Below the pieces are notes generated by a model that was given only the letters and a program-made list of their open reading frames with translations, was not told the DNA's origin and did no database searches. A stretch of DNA of 42,743 bases from Actinomycetota bacterium (GTDB lineage: Bacteria; Actinomycetota; Thermoleophilia; Gaiellales; Gaiellaceae): NCBI GenBank assembly GCA_005883355.1, contig VAXG01000040.1, positions 1-42,743 of the forward strand, written 5' to 3'. The position numbers and the translations under genes are program-made. How positions within the stretch are numbered: position 1 is the first letter of the stretch; each line of letters starts with the position of its first letter. This document shows positions 7,377 through 14,099 of this stretch, piece after piece.

Positions 7377-7398
7377 GAGGCCGCCTGGGAGCGGCCTC
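7377..7398. terminator. bidirectional hairpin between convergent genes
   Basis: GAGGCCGC (7377-7384) and GCGGCCTC (7391-7398) form a perfect 8-bp stem around CTGGGA, with weaker pairing outside it. It lies between the convergent CAP and response-regulator genes, the expected place for a shared terminator. It lacks a strong U-tract on either strand. Confidence 0.5.
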
Positions 7399-7419
7399 TC
7401 TTGCGCTTCTCCTGGGTCT

Positions 7420-7857
7420 CTACTCGGACTCCATCAGCGACCGGAGCTCCGAGAGTTTCTCGGCCCGGAGCTCGTCCCGCTCGCCGCGATCGAGACGGGC
7501 GAGCAGACTCTCGACGAGCGGTGCCAACTCCAGCGGGTTGAAAGGCTTCGTCACATAGTCGACGCCCCCGATGTCGAGCCCGCGGGCGCGGTCGCGAAAT
7601 TCTGCTCGTGCCGTGAGGAAAATGATCGGAATGCCCAGCGTCCGGTCGTCCTCGAACAACTGCTCCGCGACTCGCCATCCGTCGAGTCCGGGCATCATCA
7701 CGTCGAGGAGAATCACGTCGGGCCTCTCGTCGCGAGCCTTCTCCACGCCTGACGGTCCGTCTGGCGCCTCGATCACGTCCATGCCCTCGGCCTCGAGATT
7801 CACTCGGCAGAGCAGACGAATCGGAGCCTCGTCGTCGATTACGAGAACCTTGGTCAT
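7420..7857 (-). CDS. single-domain response regulator
   Basis: 145-aa receiver domain with no output domain. It has the acidic pocket D8/D9, phospho-acceptor D52 in ILLDVMMPGLDG, T82 in FLTAR and K104 in VTKPFNP, so all residues needed for phosphorylation are present. A charged helix (about 120-145) follows the domain. ATG 7857 lies 50 bases after the stop of the multi-GAF kinase on the same strand, so the kinase is the obvious phosphodonor. It may act by protein-protein contact, as in CheY/DivK-type regulators. A TATACC hexamer near 7886 (minus strand) could be an internal promoter. Confidence 0.93.
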   Translation of the reverse strand: MTKVLVIDDEAPIRLLCRVNLEAEGMDVIEAPDGPSGVEKARDERPDVILLDVMMPGLDGWRVAEQLFEDDRTLGIPIIFLTARAEFRDRARGLDIGGVDYVTKPFNPLELAPLVESLLARLDRGERDELRAEKLSELRSLMESE

Positions 7858-7907
7858 GAGGGGACACACCCGGGAGTCGCCGCCGGTATACCCAAACCGC
7901 CTGTCAT

Positions 7908-10900
7908 CTATTCGCGCGCGACCGGGAGCTCGAACGAGAAGCTCGAGCCTTCCCCTTCGGTCGAGTCGACCCAGATGCGGCCGCCCATTGCCGTCACCAG
8001 TTCCTTGGCGATGAAGAGGCCGAGCCCCGTCCCGGCCGCGCCGTCCCGCGCAGCGGACTCCGCGCGATAGAACTTCCGGAAGATTCGCTCGCGCTCGGCG
8101 GCCGGAATCCCGATGCCCTCGTCGGCGACGCGCACTTCGACGCGGTCGTGGTTTCGGCGGGCACCTACGGTGACGGTGCCGCCGCCGGGTGAGTATCTGA
8201 GCGCGTTCTCGACGAGGATGTTGAAGACCTGGCGCACCTTGTCCGGATCCGCCTCGGCCGCGAGCGGCTCGTCGGGCAGGTCGATCTCGAAGCGGTGGCC
8301 GTTCATGACGCCGCTCTCTTCGACGGTCTCGACCAGCTCCGAGACGACGGAGCCGACGTCGATGCGCCCCAGCTCGACCTGCAGGTCCCCTGCATCGAGC
8401 CGCGCGACGTTCAGAAGCTGGTCGACGATCTCCGTCAGGCGCTCGGACTCCGATGCGATGTAGCTGAGGAAGATGCGCCGGTCCTCGTCGCCGAACGGAA
8501 CGTCCTGTCGAAGCAGTGTCTCGGCGAATCCGTAAATCGACGTCAGCGGCGTGCGCAGCTCGTGCGAGACGGCGGCCACGAAGTCGGACTTGACTTCCTC
8601 GACCATGCGATCGGCGGAGATGTCCCGGAACGCGAAGATGCGTCCCGCTACGCCCCCGAGCGGATCGCGCATCACGGCCTCGCTCAGTGACAACCAGACC
8701 TCCTCGCCGCCGCGGGCGATCGAGACCAGGCGCTGGCCCGACGGGGTCTCCGACTCGGTGGACTCCAGCTCCCGCTGCAGAACCTCCAACGTCGTCAGAC
8801 CTATGGCCTCCTCTTGGGGCACGCCAGTGATCTCTTCGGCGGCGGAGTTCCAGAGGACGACCTGGCCGTCCCGGTCGACCGCGACGATGCCGTCTGCGAT
8901 GTTGGCAAGGATCGCAACGCTGCGCTCCTTCTCGAGGGAGACGCGCGAATAGAGCTCGGCGTTCGCAAGCGCTGCCGACGTGTTCCCCGCAAGCGCAAGC
9001 AGCGCCTCGATCTCTTCGGTCCGCCACCGGCGGGGCTTGCGCGCGTAGACGGACAGCACGCCCGCGAGCGAGCCTTCGGGACCGGACAGCGGGACGCCGA
9101 GAAACGCCGAATAGCCGGCCAGGAGAATCGCGTCGGCGCCTGCCACACGTTCGTCGCTGCTGACGTCTTCGACCGCGAGCGGGGAGCGTGACTGGAAGAC
9201 ATCCCCCGACAGGCGTGCCGTCACGGATGTTCGACTCCCGACGGCTTCTTCGGCGCCCTCACCCGACGCCGAGCTCACGACGAGCTCGTCGTCCTCGAGC
9301 GTGCGGACTGCGCAAGCGTCGGCCCCGAGCAGTTTCGGCGCTTGCTGTACGACCTCCTCGAGAACGGCAGTCGGGTCCAGCTCCGTTGCCAGTACGCCGC
9401 CCGTGCGCGCAAGCTGCTGCGAGAGAGCGCGCGCGGTGCGCTCGGCTTCGAACAGCTCGCTCCGCTCGAGTGCGCCGCGCGCCGCATCGCCGAGATGGCG
9501 CCCGAGCTCGAGGTCCTCGTCGCTGAACGCGCGCTCGTCCGCGAAGAAGACGACGATCAGGCTGGCGTGCTCCGCCCGCGGGCTCGCGGCGGGCACCGCG
9601 AGCAGGGCGCGATATCCCGCGGCCTTCGCCTGCTCTGCCCAGGGCCGCTCGAACCGGTCGTCGCGCGTGACGTCGGGCGAGGCCAGCGCGCGCCGCTCCC
9701 CGGCGGCTGCCTGGAGACAGCTCGCGGACTCGGGCAGCTCGTGTTCGAGTGCCTCGGCGAGCGCAGGCGGCAGGCCTGCTCCGGCAGCGAGCTCGAGATT
9801 GCCGCCGCGTGGCATCAGGACGGCGGCGAAGGAGCCCCCGAGTGCTTCGTTCGCGGCCTGGGCAAGTGCCTCGAGCGTGTCCGAAAGCGAGAGCGACTGG
9901 CCGAGCAGCGCGGCGATCCGAAAGAGCGATCCCTGCTGCGCGATCCGCTGCTCGTTCTCGCGAAGCAGTTGGGCCACCCGCACCGCGAGTCCGATTTCGC
10001 GGGCGACGGCCTCGGTCAGCGCGATCTCCTCGTCGTCCCAGGGTCCGGGGCTGTTGCGGTGGAGCGCCAGCACTCCGATCAACTCGTCGAAAATGACAAT
10101 CGGAACTGCGAGAACCGCGCGAGAGCCCAGGCTCAACAGAGTGTCGCGTCCTGCGAGCGACGCATCCTCGAGGGCCGGCTCCGTCTCGACATTCTCGACG
10201 ACCACGGTCTTTCGACGCTTGACGGCGAGGTTCGAGACGGCCAGGCGCCGTCCGATGCTGACCGGTTCCAAGCCGGCCCGTTGCCACTGCGCGGTCGGAA
10301 TCTCGCCGTGAGGGCCGAGCCGGATCAGACACCGGTCCACCGCCAGCGCGAGGCCCGTTTCCTCGACGGCGACGCGCAGCAGCTCGTCGATGTTCAGCTC
10401 GGACCGGACGCGCGCGGAGATCCGCGCGACGAAACGCTCGCGCTCGAGCGCTTCGGCCAGACCGGCGGTCGAGCGGGCGCGGTCGAGCGCGAGCGCCGCA
10501 TCGCCCGCGATGCCCTGTAGCACGCCGAGCTCTTCCGCGGTGAACGCCCGGTGCTTCGAAACAGAGCCTGCGACGAGAACGGCGGTGACTCGCTCGTTGA
10601 GGAGGAGAGGGACGAACGCGACGCTCTTGACGCCGGTCGCCTCGACCATCCGGCCGCTCACGATCTTGGAGGCCGCAGCGTCGTAGACAGCGAACGGCGC
10701 CGCCCCGAACGCGGCGGTGGCGACACCGGACGGCTCATTCTCGAGATCGATGCGCACGTCAGAAAACCAGTCCAGATCGCGGCCGTTCAAGCGCCCGACG
10801 AAACCTCTTCCAGTTCGATTGTCGTCTTCGATGAGCAACAGGCAGGCGAGCTCGATGCCCGCGACCTCCTCTGCCTGTTCGAGCAGCTCTTCCGCAACCG

Positions 10901-11282
10901 CCTCGGCGTCGTCGCTGCGGCGTGCGCCGTTGGACACGCCGGCTCCCGCCTCGGGCTCCCGCTCGCCGGCAAGATCGGGACGCGCTGGTCGGCTCGCAGC
11001 CATGAGAGCGAAAACCGCGGGCAGGCCGAGGACGGCGGCGAGCGCGAGCGTGAGCCAGGGGCCCCCAGGCGGAGGTTTGCGCTCGACAGCGAGCACGATC
11101 CCGTAGACGGCGCTCGCGATCCCCACAGCGGGAAAGGCCGCGAGGGTTACGGCCTCGGGGTGGCGGCGCCCTCGCCTTCCCCAGACCGCGGGGCCGAGCC
11201 GCGCGGCAGCACCGAGGAATGCCGCAGCGACGACGAGCAGAGGCACTGCGTCGAACCAGAGAACTTGTTCGGTTCGTGACAC
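7908..11282 (-). CDS. membrane sensor histidine kinase with multiple GAF domains and PAS
   Basis: 1124 aa starting at GTG 11282. Three membrane helices lie at about 8-28, 46-66 and 73-95. Repeated GAF-like domains follow at about 125-275, 285-445, 465-620 and 630-790, then a PAS domain (about 795-895, ILANIADGIVAVDRDGQVVLW). The kinase core has an H-box SHELRTPLTSIYGF with phospho-acceptor His at about 907, an N-box NILVENALRYSPGGG near 1021, G1 DEGIGI near 1054 and G2 GTGLGLFIAKEL near 1084. All catalytic motifs are intact. GAF ligands are not predictable; no CxH or bilin-type cysteine signature stands out. It forms a two-gene unit with the response regulator and is divergent from ispH. Confidence 0.93.
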   Translation of the reverse strand: MSRTEQVLWFDAVPLLVVAAAFLGAAARLGPAVWGRRGRRHPEAVTLAAFPAVGIASAVYGIVLAVERKPPPGGPWLTLALAAVLGLPAVFALMAASRPARPDLAGEREPEAGAGVSNGARRSDDAEAVAEELLEQAEEVAGIELACLLLIEDDNRTGRGFVGRLNGRDLDWFSDVRIDLENEPSGVATAAFGAAPFAVYDAAASKIVSGRMVEATGVKSVAFVPLLLNERVTAVLVAGSVSKHRAFTAEELGVLQGIAGDAALALDRARSTAGLAEALERERFVARISARVRSELNIDELLRVAVEETGLALAVDRCLIRLGPHGEIPTAQWQRAGLEPVSIGRRLAVSNLAVKRRKTVVVENVETEPALEDASLAGRDTLLSLGSRAVLAVPIVIFDELIGVLALHRNSPGPWDDEEIALTEAVAREIGLAVRVAQLLRENEQRIAQQGSLFRIAALLGQSLSLSDTLEALAQAANEALGGSFAAVLMPRGGNLELAAGAGLPPALAEALEHELPESASCLQAAAGERRALASPDVTRDDRFERPWAEQAKAAGYRALLAVPAASPRAEHASLIVVFFADERAFSDEDLELGRHLGDAARGALERSELFEAERTARALSQQLARTGGVLATELDPTAVLEEVVQQAPKLLGADACAVRTLEDDELVVSSASGEGAEEAVGSRTSVTARLSGDVFQSRSPLAVEDVSSDERVAGADAILLAGYSAFLGVPLSGPEGSLAGVLSVYARKPRRWRTEEIEALLALAGNTSAALANAELYSRVSLEKERSVAILANIADGIVAVDRDGQVVLWNSAAEEITGVPQEEAIGLTTLEVLQRELESTESETPSGQRLVSIARGGEEVWLSLSEAVMRDPLGGVAGRIFAFRDISADRMVEEVKSDFVAAVSHELRTPLTSIYGFAETLLRQDVPFGDEDRRIFLSYIASESERLTEIVDQLLNVARLDAGDLQVELGRIDVGSVVSELVETVEESGVMNGHRFEIDLPDEPLAAEADPDKVRQVFNILVENALRYSPGGGTVTVGARRNHDRVEVRVADEGIGIPAAERERIFRKFYRAESAARDGAAGTGLGLFIAKELVTAMGGRIWVDSTEGEGSSFSFELPVARE

Positions 11283-11294
11283 TGGGCGATCCTG

Positions 11295-11300
11295 ATTGTA
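11295..11300 (-). promoter_or_regulatory. -10 box of histidine kinase gene
   Basis: A consensus-like TACAAT on the minus strand lies 12 nt before GTG 11282. The leader would be only a few bases long. Confidence 0.5.
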
Positions 11301-11407
11301 GGGAGCGGCCGACGGGCAGTCGAGCCGCCCGAAGCCACCTGACGAGCATGCTTTTCCGCCAGAGGAGCCGCTTTCCTCTCGCTTCCAAAGATGGGCCGTT
11401 CGGCCTA

Positions 11408-11436
11408 TTGGAAAGGGCGGTAGGACCCGTTAGTTT
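11408..11436 (+). promoter_or_regulatory. sigma70-type promoter of candidate small RNA
   Basis: TTGGAA (11408-11413), a 17-base spacer and TAGTTT (11431-11436) make the best -35/-10 pair seen in the window. The start would be near 11443-11444. The only thing downstream before ispH is an RNA ending in a strong terminator. Confidence 0.5.
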
Positions 11437-11443
11437 CAATCCT

Positions 11444-11546
11444 ACTGGGCGATGCGAACCGCGGTGCGTTCCTGGCCTTGCAGTCCGCGGTGAGCACTAG
11501 GAGGAGGCCCGTCGCCAACGACCCCCCCGAGCGACGGGCCTTTTCC
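11444..11546 (+). ncRNA. candidate small RNA or ispH leader, ~103 nt
   Basis: Between the promoter-like pair at 11408-11436 and a strong intrinsic terminator is a GC-rich, non-coding stretch that folds into two hairpins. The first pairs CCGCGG with CCGCGG (about 11459-11491) with an inner TGC/GCA step. The linker contains AGGAGGAGG. The second is the terminator, whose 15-nt loop carries seven consecutive C residues. A C-rich hairpin loop recalls the actinobacterial 6C RNA class, but only one such loop is present here. It could be an independent small RNA or a terminator-controlled leader of ispH, whose start is 20 bases beyond the U-tract. Confidence 0.4.
11506..11546 (+). terminator. intrinsic terminator upstream of ispH
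   Basis: GGCCCGTCGC (11506-11515) pairs with GCGACGGGCC (11531-11540), a perfect 10-bp stem, followed directly by TTTTCC. The 15-base loop includes CCCCCCC (11522-11528). Confidence 0.8.
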
Positions 11547-11566
11547 TGTTCGAACGGCCGCCGCGA

Positions 11567-12541
11567 GTGGGCACTGCTACCGTGGCCGCCGGTTTGGTTC
11601 AGAGGGTCTTGCTTGCATCGCCCCGGGGATATTGCGCCGGAGTAGAGCGCGCCGTGGAAACGGTCGAGCGTGCGCTCTCGCTCTACGGCGCGCCGGTTTT
11701 CGTGCGCAGGCAGATCGTCCACAACGCGCACGTCGTGCGTGAGTTGGAGGAGCGAGGAGCGGTCTTCGTCGAGGACGAGACGCAGGCCCCGCCCGGGGCG
11801 ATCCTCGTGCTCTCGGCTCACGGTGTTGCCCCGTCGGTCTACGAGCGGGCCGCGGGCCGCGGACAGACCACGATCGATGCGACCTGCCCGCTCGTGACGA
11901 AGGTGCACGTTCAGGCGCGGCGTTATGCCGCGGATGGAAGGCGCATCGTCCTGATCGGTCACGCCGGGCACGAAGAGGTCGTCGGCACGATGGGCGAAGC
12001 GCCGGAGGCCACGATGCTCGTCGAGAGCGTCGAGGACGCCGAAGCACTCGAACTTCCGGTCGGCACGCCGATGGCCTACATCACGCAGACCACTCTCTCG
12101 GTGGACGAGACGACGGAGATCATCGACGTTCTGAAGCGTCGGTTCCCGCACATCCACGGTCCGCAGCGCGAGGACATCTGTTACGCCACCTCGAACCGCC
12201 AATGGGCGGTGAAGGAGATGCTGGAGGAAATCGATCTGCTGCTCGTGATCGGCTCGCGCAACTCGTCCAATTCGAACCGTCTCGTGGAGGTCGCAGATCT
12301 CGCCGGAGTGAAAGCGCATCTGATCGACGACGAGACGGAAATCGACGAGCGCTGGTTCGACGGCGTCGAGACGGTCGGGCTGACGTCGGGCGCGTCGGCG
12401 CCCGAGCGGCTCGTGACGAGGGTTTGCGACTGGTTCCGCGCTCAGGGCGTCAACGAGATCAGCGCGTTCTCGTCCGCCTACGAGGACGTGGTCTTCCGGC
12501 TGCCCGTCGAGCTGCGTCGAGCAGAGACGTCGGCCGCCTGA
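11567..12541 (+). CDS. ispH: 4-hydroxy-3-methylbut-2-enyl diphosphate reductase
   Basis: 324-aa IspH (LytB), the last enzyme of the MEP isoprenoid pathway, which reduces HMBPP to IPP and DMAPP with a 4Fe-4S cluster. The three cluster cysteines are C23 (RGYCAGVERA), C107 (DATCPLV) and C205 (DICYATSNRQ). Substrate-site histidines appear in IVHNAH (about 51-56), SAHGV (about 83-87) and GHAGHEEVVGTM (131-142), with the catalytic Glu at about 137. GTG 11567 is the first start in frame; GTG 11582 is an alternative. It lies just after a strong terminator, so its expression depends on read-through or a promoter inside 11546-11566. The last 83 bases are antisense to the zinc-ribbon gene. Confidence 0.95.
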   Translation: MGTATVAAGLVQRVLLASPRGYCAGVERAVETVERALSLYGAPVFVRRQIVHNAHVVRELEERGAVFVEDETQAPPGAILVLSAHGVAPSVYERAAGRGQTTIDATCPLVTKVHVQARRYAADGRRIVLIGHAGHEEVVGTMGEAPEATMLVESVEDAEALELPVGTPMAYITQTTLSVDETTEIIDVLKRRFPHIHGPQREDICYATSNRQWAVKEMLEEIDLLLVIGSRNSSNSNRLVEVADLAGVKAHLIDDETEIDERWFDGVETVGLTSGASAPERLVTRVCDWFRAQGVNEISAFSSAYEDVVFRLPVELRRAETSAA

Positions 12542-12803
12542 TCGGCTGAAGGAAGCGGGCCAGCCGAGCCGCCTCCGATTCGCATAGCGAAACGGCACCT
12601 TCGGCAACGCCTGTCTCGCTCCACACGCTGAAGCGCACGTGCGGATCTTTGGTCAGGTAGCGCGACACGCGTAGCGCCTTGCCGGCATCGCGCGGGTGCG
12701 GCGCGAAGAACTCGACGATCTTCGTGCGCTGGGACGCGGCGCACCAGGGACAGAAGCGGAAGCGCTCCTCGGTCTCCCCTCCGCAGCGCGGACAGCGCGC
12801 CAT
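12459..12803 (-). CDS. zinc-ribbon protein
   Basis: 114 aa from ATG 12803. The N-terminus has CPRCGG (C4, C7) and CPWC (C18, C21), a rubredoxin-like zinc ribbon. A conserved-looking body follows (AKIVEFF-like segment, RVSRYLTKDPHVRFSVWS, about 28-73). The tail from about residue 93 is Arg-rich and is encoded antisense to the last 83 bases of ispH, so that part may not be conserved. I do not recognise the family; DNA or RNA binding is only a guess. Transcription starts next to the 60-bp tandem repeat. ATG 12815 in the same frame could add four residues. Confidence 0.7.
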   Translation of the reverse strand: MARCPRCGGETEERFRFCPWCAASQRTKIVEFFAPHPRDAGKALRVSRYLTKDPHVRFSVWSETGVAEGAVSLCESEAARLARFLQPIRRPTSLLDAARRAAGRPRPRRRTRTR

Positions 12804-12822
12804 GGACCCAAGCATTCCATAG

Positions 12823-12942
12823 GCGTCGACTCGGCGACGCCGCCTAGAGGCCGCATGGGCTCCGCCCATGTGGCCGTCCAACGCGTCGACTCGGCGACGC
12901 CGCCTAAAGGCCGCATGGGCTCCGCCCATGTGGCCGTCCAAC
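12823..12942. repeat. two tandem 60-bp repeats, each with two hairpins
   Basis: Copy 1 (12823-12882) and copy 2 (12883-12942) are identical except for one base (CCTAGAGG versus CCTAAAGG). Each unit holds GCGTCG/CGACGC (6-bp stem) and a 12-bp hairpin GGCCGCATGGGC/GCCCATGTGGCC with a TCC loop. The array sits between divergent gene starts (zinc ribbon and aminotransferase). A third partial GCG follows. The near identity suggests recent duplication of a palindromic element. Confidence 0.9.
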
Positions 12943-12989
12943 GCGCGACCTGGTCGTCGTTGCTCGTCGCACAGCCAACAGAAGCGGCT

Positions 12990-12995
12990 TAGCAT
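12990..12995 (+). promoter_or_regulatory. -10 box of aminotransferase gene
   Basis: TAGCAT, then six bases, then GTG 13002. No Shine-Dalgarno site is present, so a leaderless mRNA is likely. Confidence 0.55.
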
Positions 12996-13001
12996 CGGGC
13001 A

Positions 13002-14099
13002 GTGCGCGAGGTCCCGGATCTGATCAGTCGGTTGCCGGACCAGTACTTCACCGCCTTGCTCGGGCGAGTCGCGGCCGCGGCGTTGGCGGGCGGGGAGCCG
13101 CTCGTCGACCTCGGGCGCGGCAATCCGGAGGTCGGGCCTCCCGAGCACGTCGTCCGCGCGCTGACGGAGTGCGCCGGCCGCGACGACGTCCACGGCTACG
13201 CCCCGTTTTCGGGATTGCCCGCTCTGAAGGAGGCGATCGCCATCCGGTACGGCGAGGTGTACGGCGTGCACCTCGACCCCAGTCGCGAGGTGGCGGTCCT
13301 CCCGGGAACGAAGACCGGCCTGATGGAGTTCGCAATGTGCGCGGTCGAGAGCGGCGGCACGATCGTGCTGCCTGACCCCGGTTATCCGGACTACTTCTCC
13401 GCGGTCGCGCTAGCCGGCGCAAAAGACGTTCCCTTTGACGGCTTCGACGTTGCGGCGGACGCGATGTATCTCAACTTCCCGTCCAATCCCACTGCCGCGA
13501 CCGCGCCAGACGGCCTCTTCGCGGAAGCAGTCCAGTGGGCCGAGCGCAGCGAGGCATGGGTCCTGCACGATTTTGCGTACGGCGATCTGGTCTTCGACGG
13601 GCGGCGTCCGCAGAGCTTCCTCGCCGTCGAGGGCGCGCGTCGCGTCGGCATCGAGCTCTTCAGCATGTCGAAGACGTACGGAATGGCTGGGTGGCGCCTC
13701 GGCTTCGCGTTGGGGAACGCGGAACTCGTGCGCCGCATCGAGCTCCTGCAGGACCACGTCTTCGCCGGCATCTTCCGGCCGGTTCAGGAAGCCGGTATCG
13801 CCGCGCTCACCGGACCGCAGGACTCCGTCGCTGAGCGTCGGACAACGTACGAACGCCGTCGGAACCGCGCGCTCGCCTCACTCGAGCGGATCGAAGCGCA
13901 ATCGGAAGGGACGTTCTTCGTCTGGTTCAGGCTGCCGGACGAAATCACGGTCGAGAGTCTGCTCGTCGAGCACCGCGTCGCTCTCGCGCCCGGCGAAGGA
14001 TTCGGCGCGCGCGGTGCGGGCTGGGCGCGACTGTCGCTGGCGGTCAGCGACGAGATCCTGGATCGCGGCCTCGAACGGCTGCGCGCCGCGTTTGCCTAG
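13002..14099 (+). CDS. class I/II PLP aminotransferase (DapC/LL-DAP-AT-like)
   Basis: 365-aa fold-type I aminotransferase. PLP-binding Lys224 lies in FSMSKTYGMAGWRLGF. Other family residues are GNPEVGPPEHV (40-50), the GTKTGL phosphate loop (102-107), Y131 in DPGYPDYF, N162 in NFPSNPTA, D190/Y193 in LHDFAYGD, and a C-terminal Arg in GWARLSLA (about 345). The sequence resembles succinyl-DAP or LL-diaminopimelate aminotransferases and related alanine/glutamate-using enzymes, but substrate cannot be fixed from sequence. Start GTG 13002 has its -10 box 6 nt upstream. It overlaps the convergent ileS by 4 bases. Confidence 0.9.
   Translation: MREVPDLISRLPDQYFTALLGRVAAAALAGGEPLVDLGRGNPEVGPPEHVVRALTECAGRDDVHGYAPFSGLPALKEAIAIRYGEVYGVHLDPSREVAVLPGTKTGLMEFAMCAVESGGTIVLPDPGYPDYFSAVALAGAKDVPFDGFDVAADAMYLNFPSNPTAATAPDGLFAEAVQWAERSEAWVLHDFAYGDLVFDGRRPQSFLAVEGARRVGIELFSMSKTYGMAGWRLGFALGNAELVRRIELLQDHVFAGIFRPVQEAGIAALTGPQDSVAERRTTYERRRNRALASLERIEAQSEGTFFVWFRLPDEITVESLLVEHRVALAPGEGFGARGAGWARLSLAVSDEILDRGLERLRAAFA

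Noticed and set aside
11405-12607. Long minus-strand open frame opposite ispH; similar long antisense frames opposite glmS (36326-37885 +) and the subtilase (26446-28620 -)
   Set aside because: They mirror strongly coding genes on the other strand in GC-rich DNA, have Arg/Asp/Pro-rich low-complexity products and no recognisable motifs.
12823-12942. Possible CRISPR or repeat-peptide gene at the 60-bp tandem repeats
   Set aside because: Only two adjacent units with no spacers and no cas genes; both strands can be read as repeated peptides merely because the DNA is repeated.
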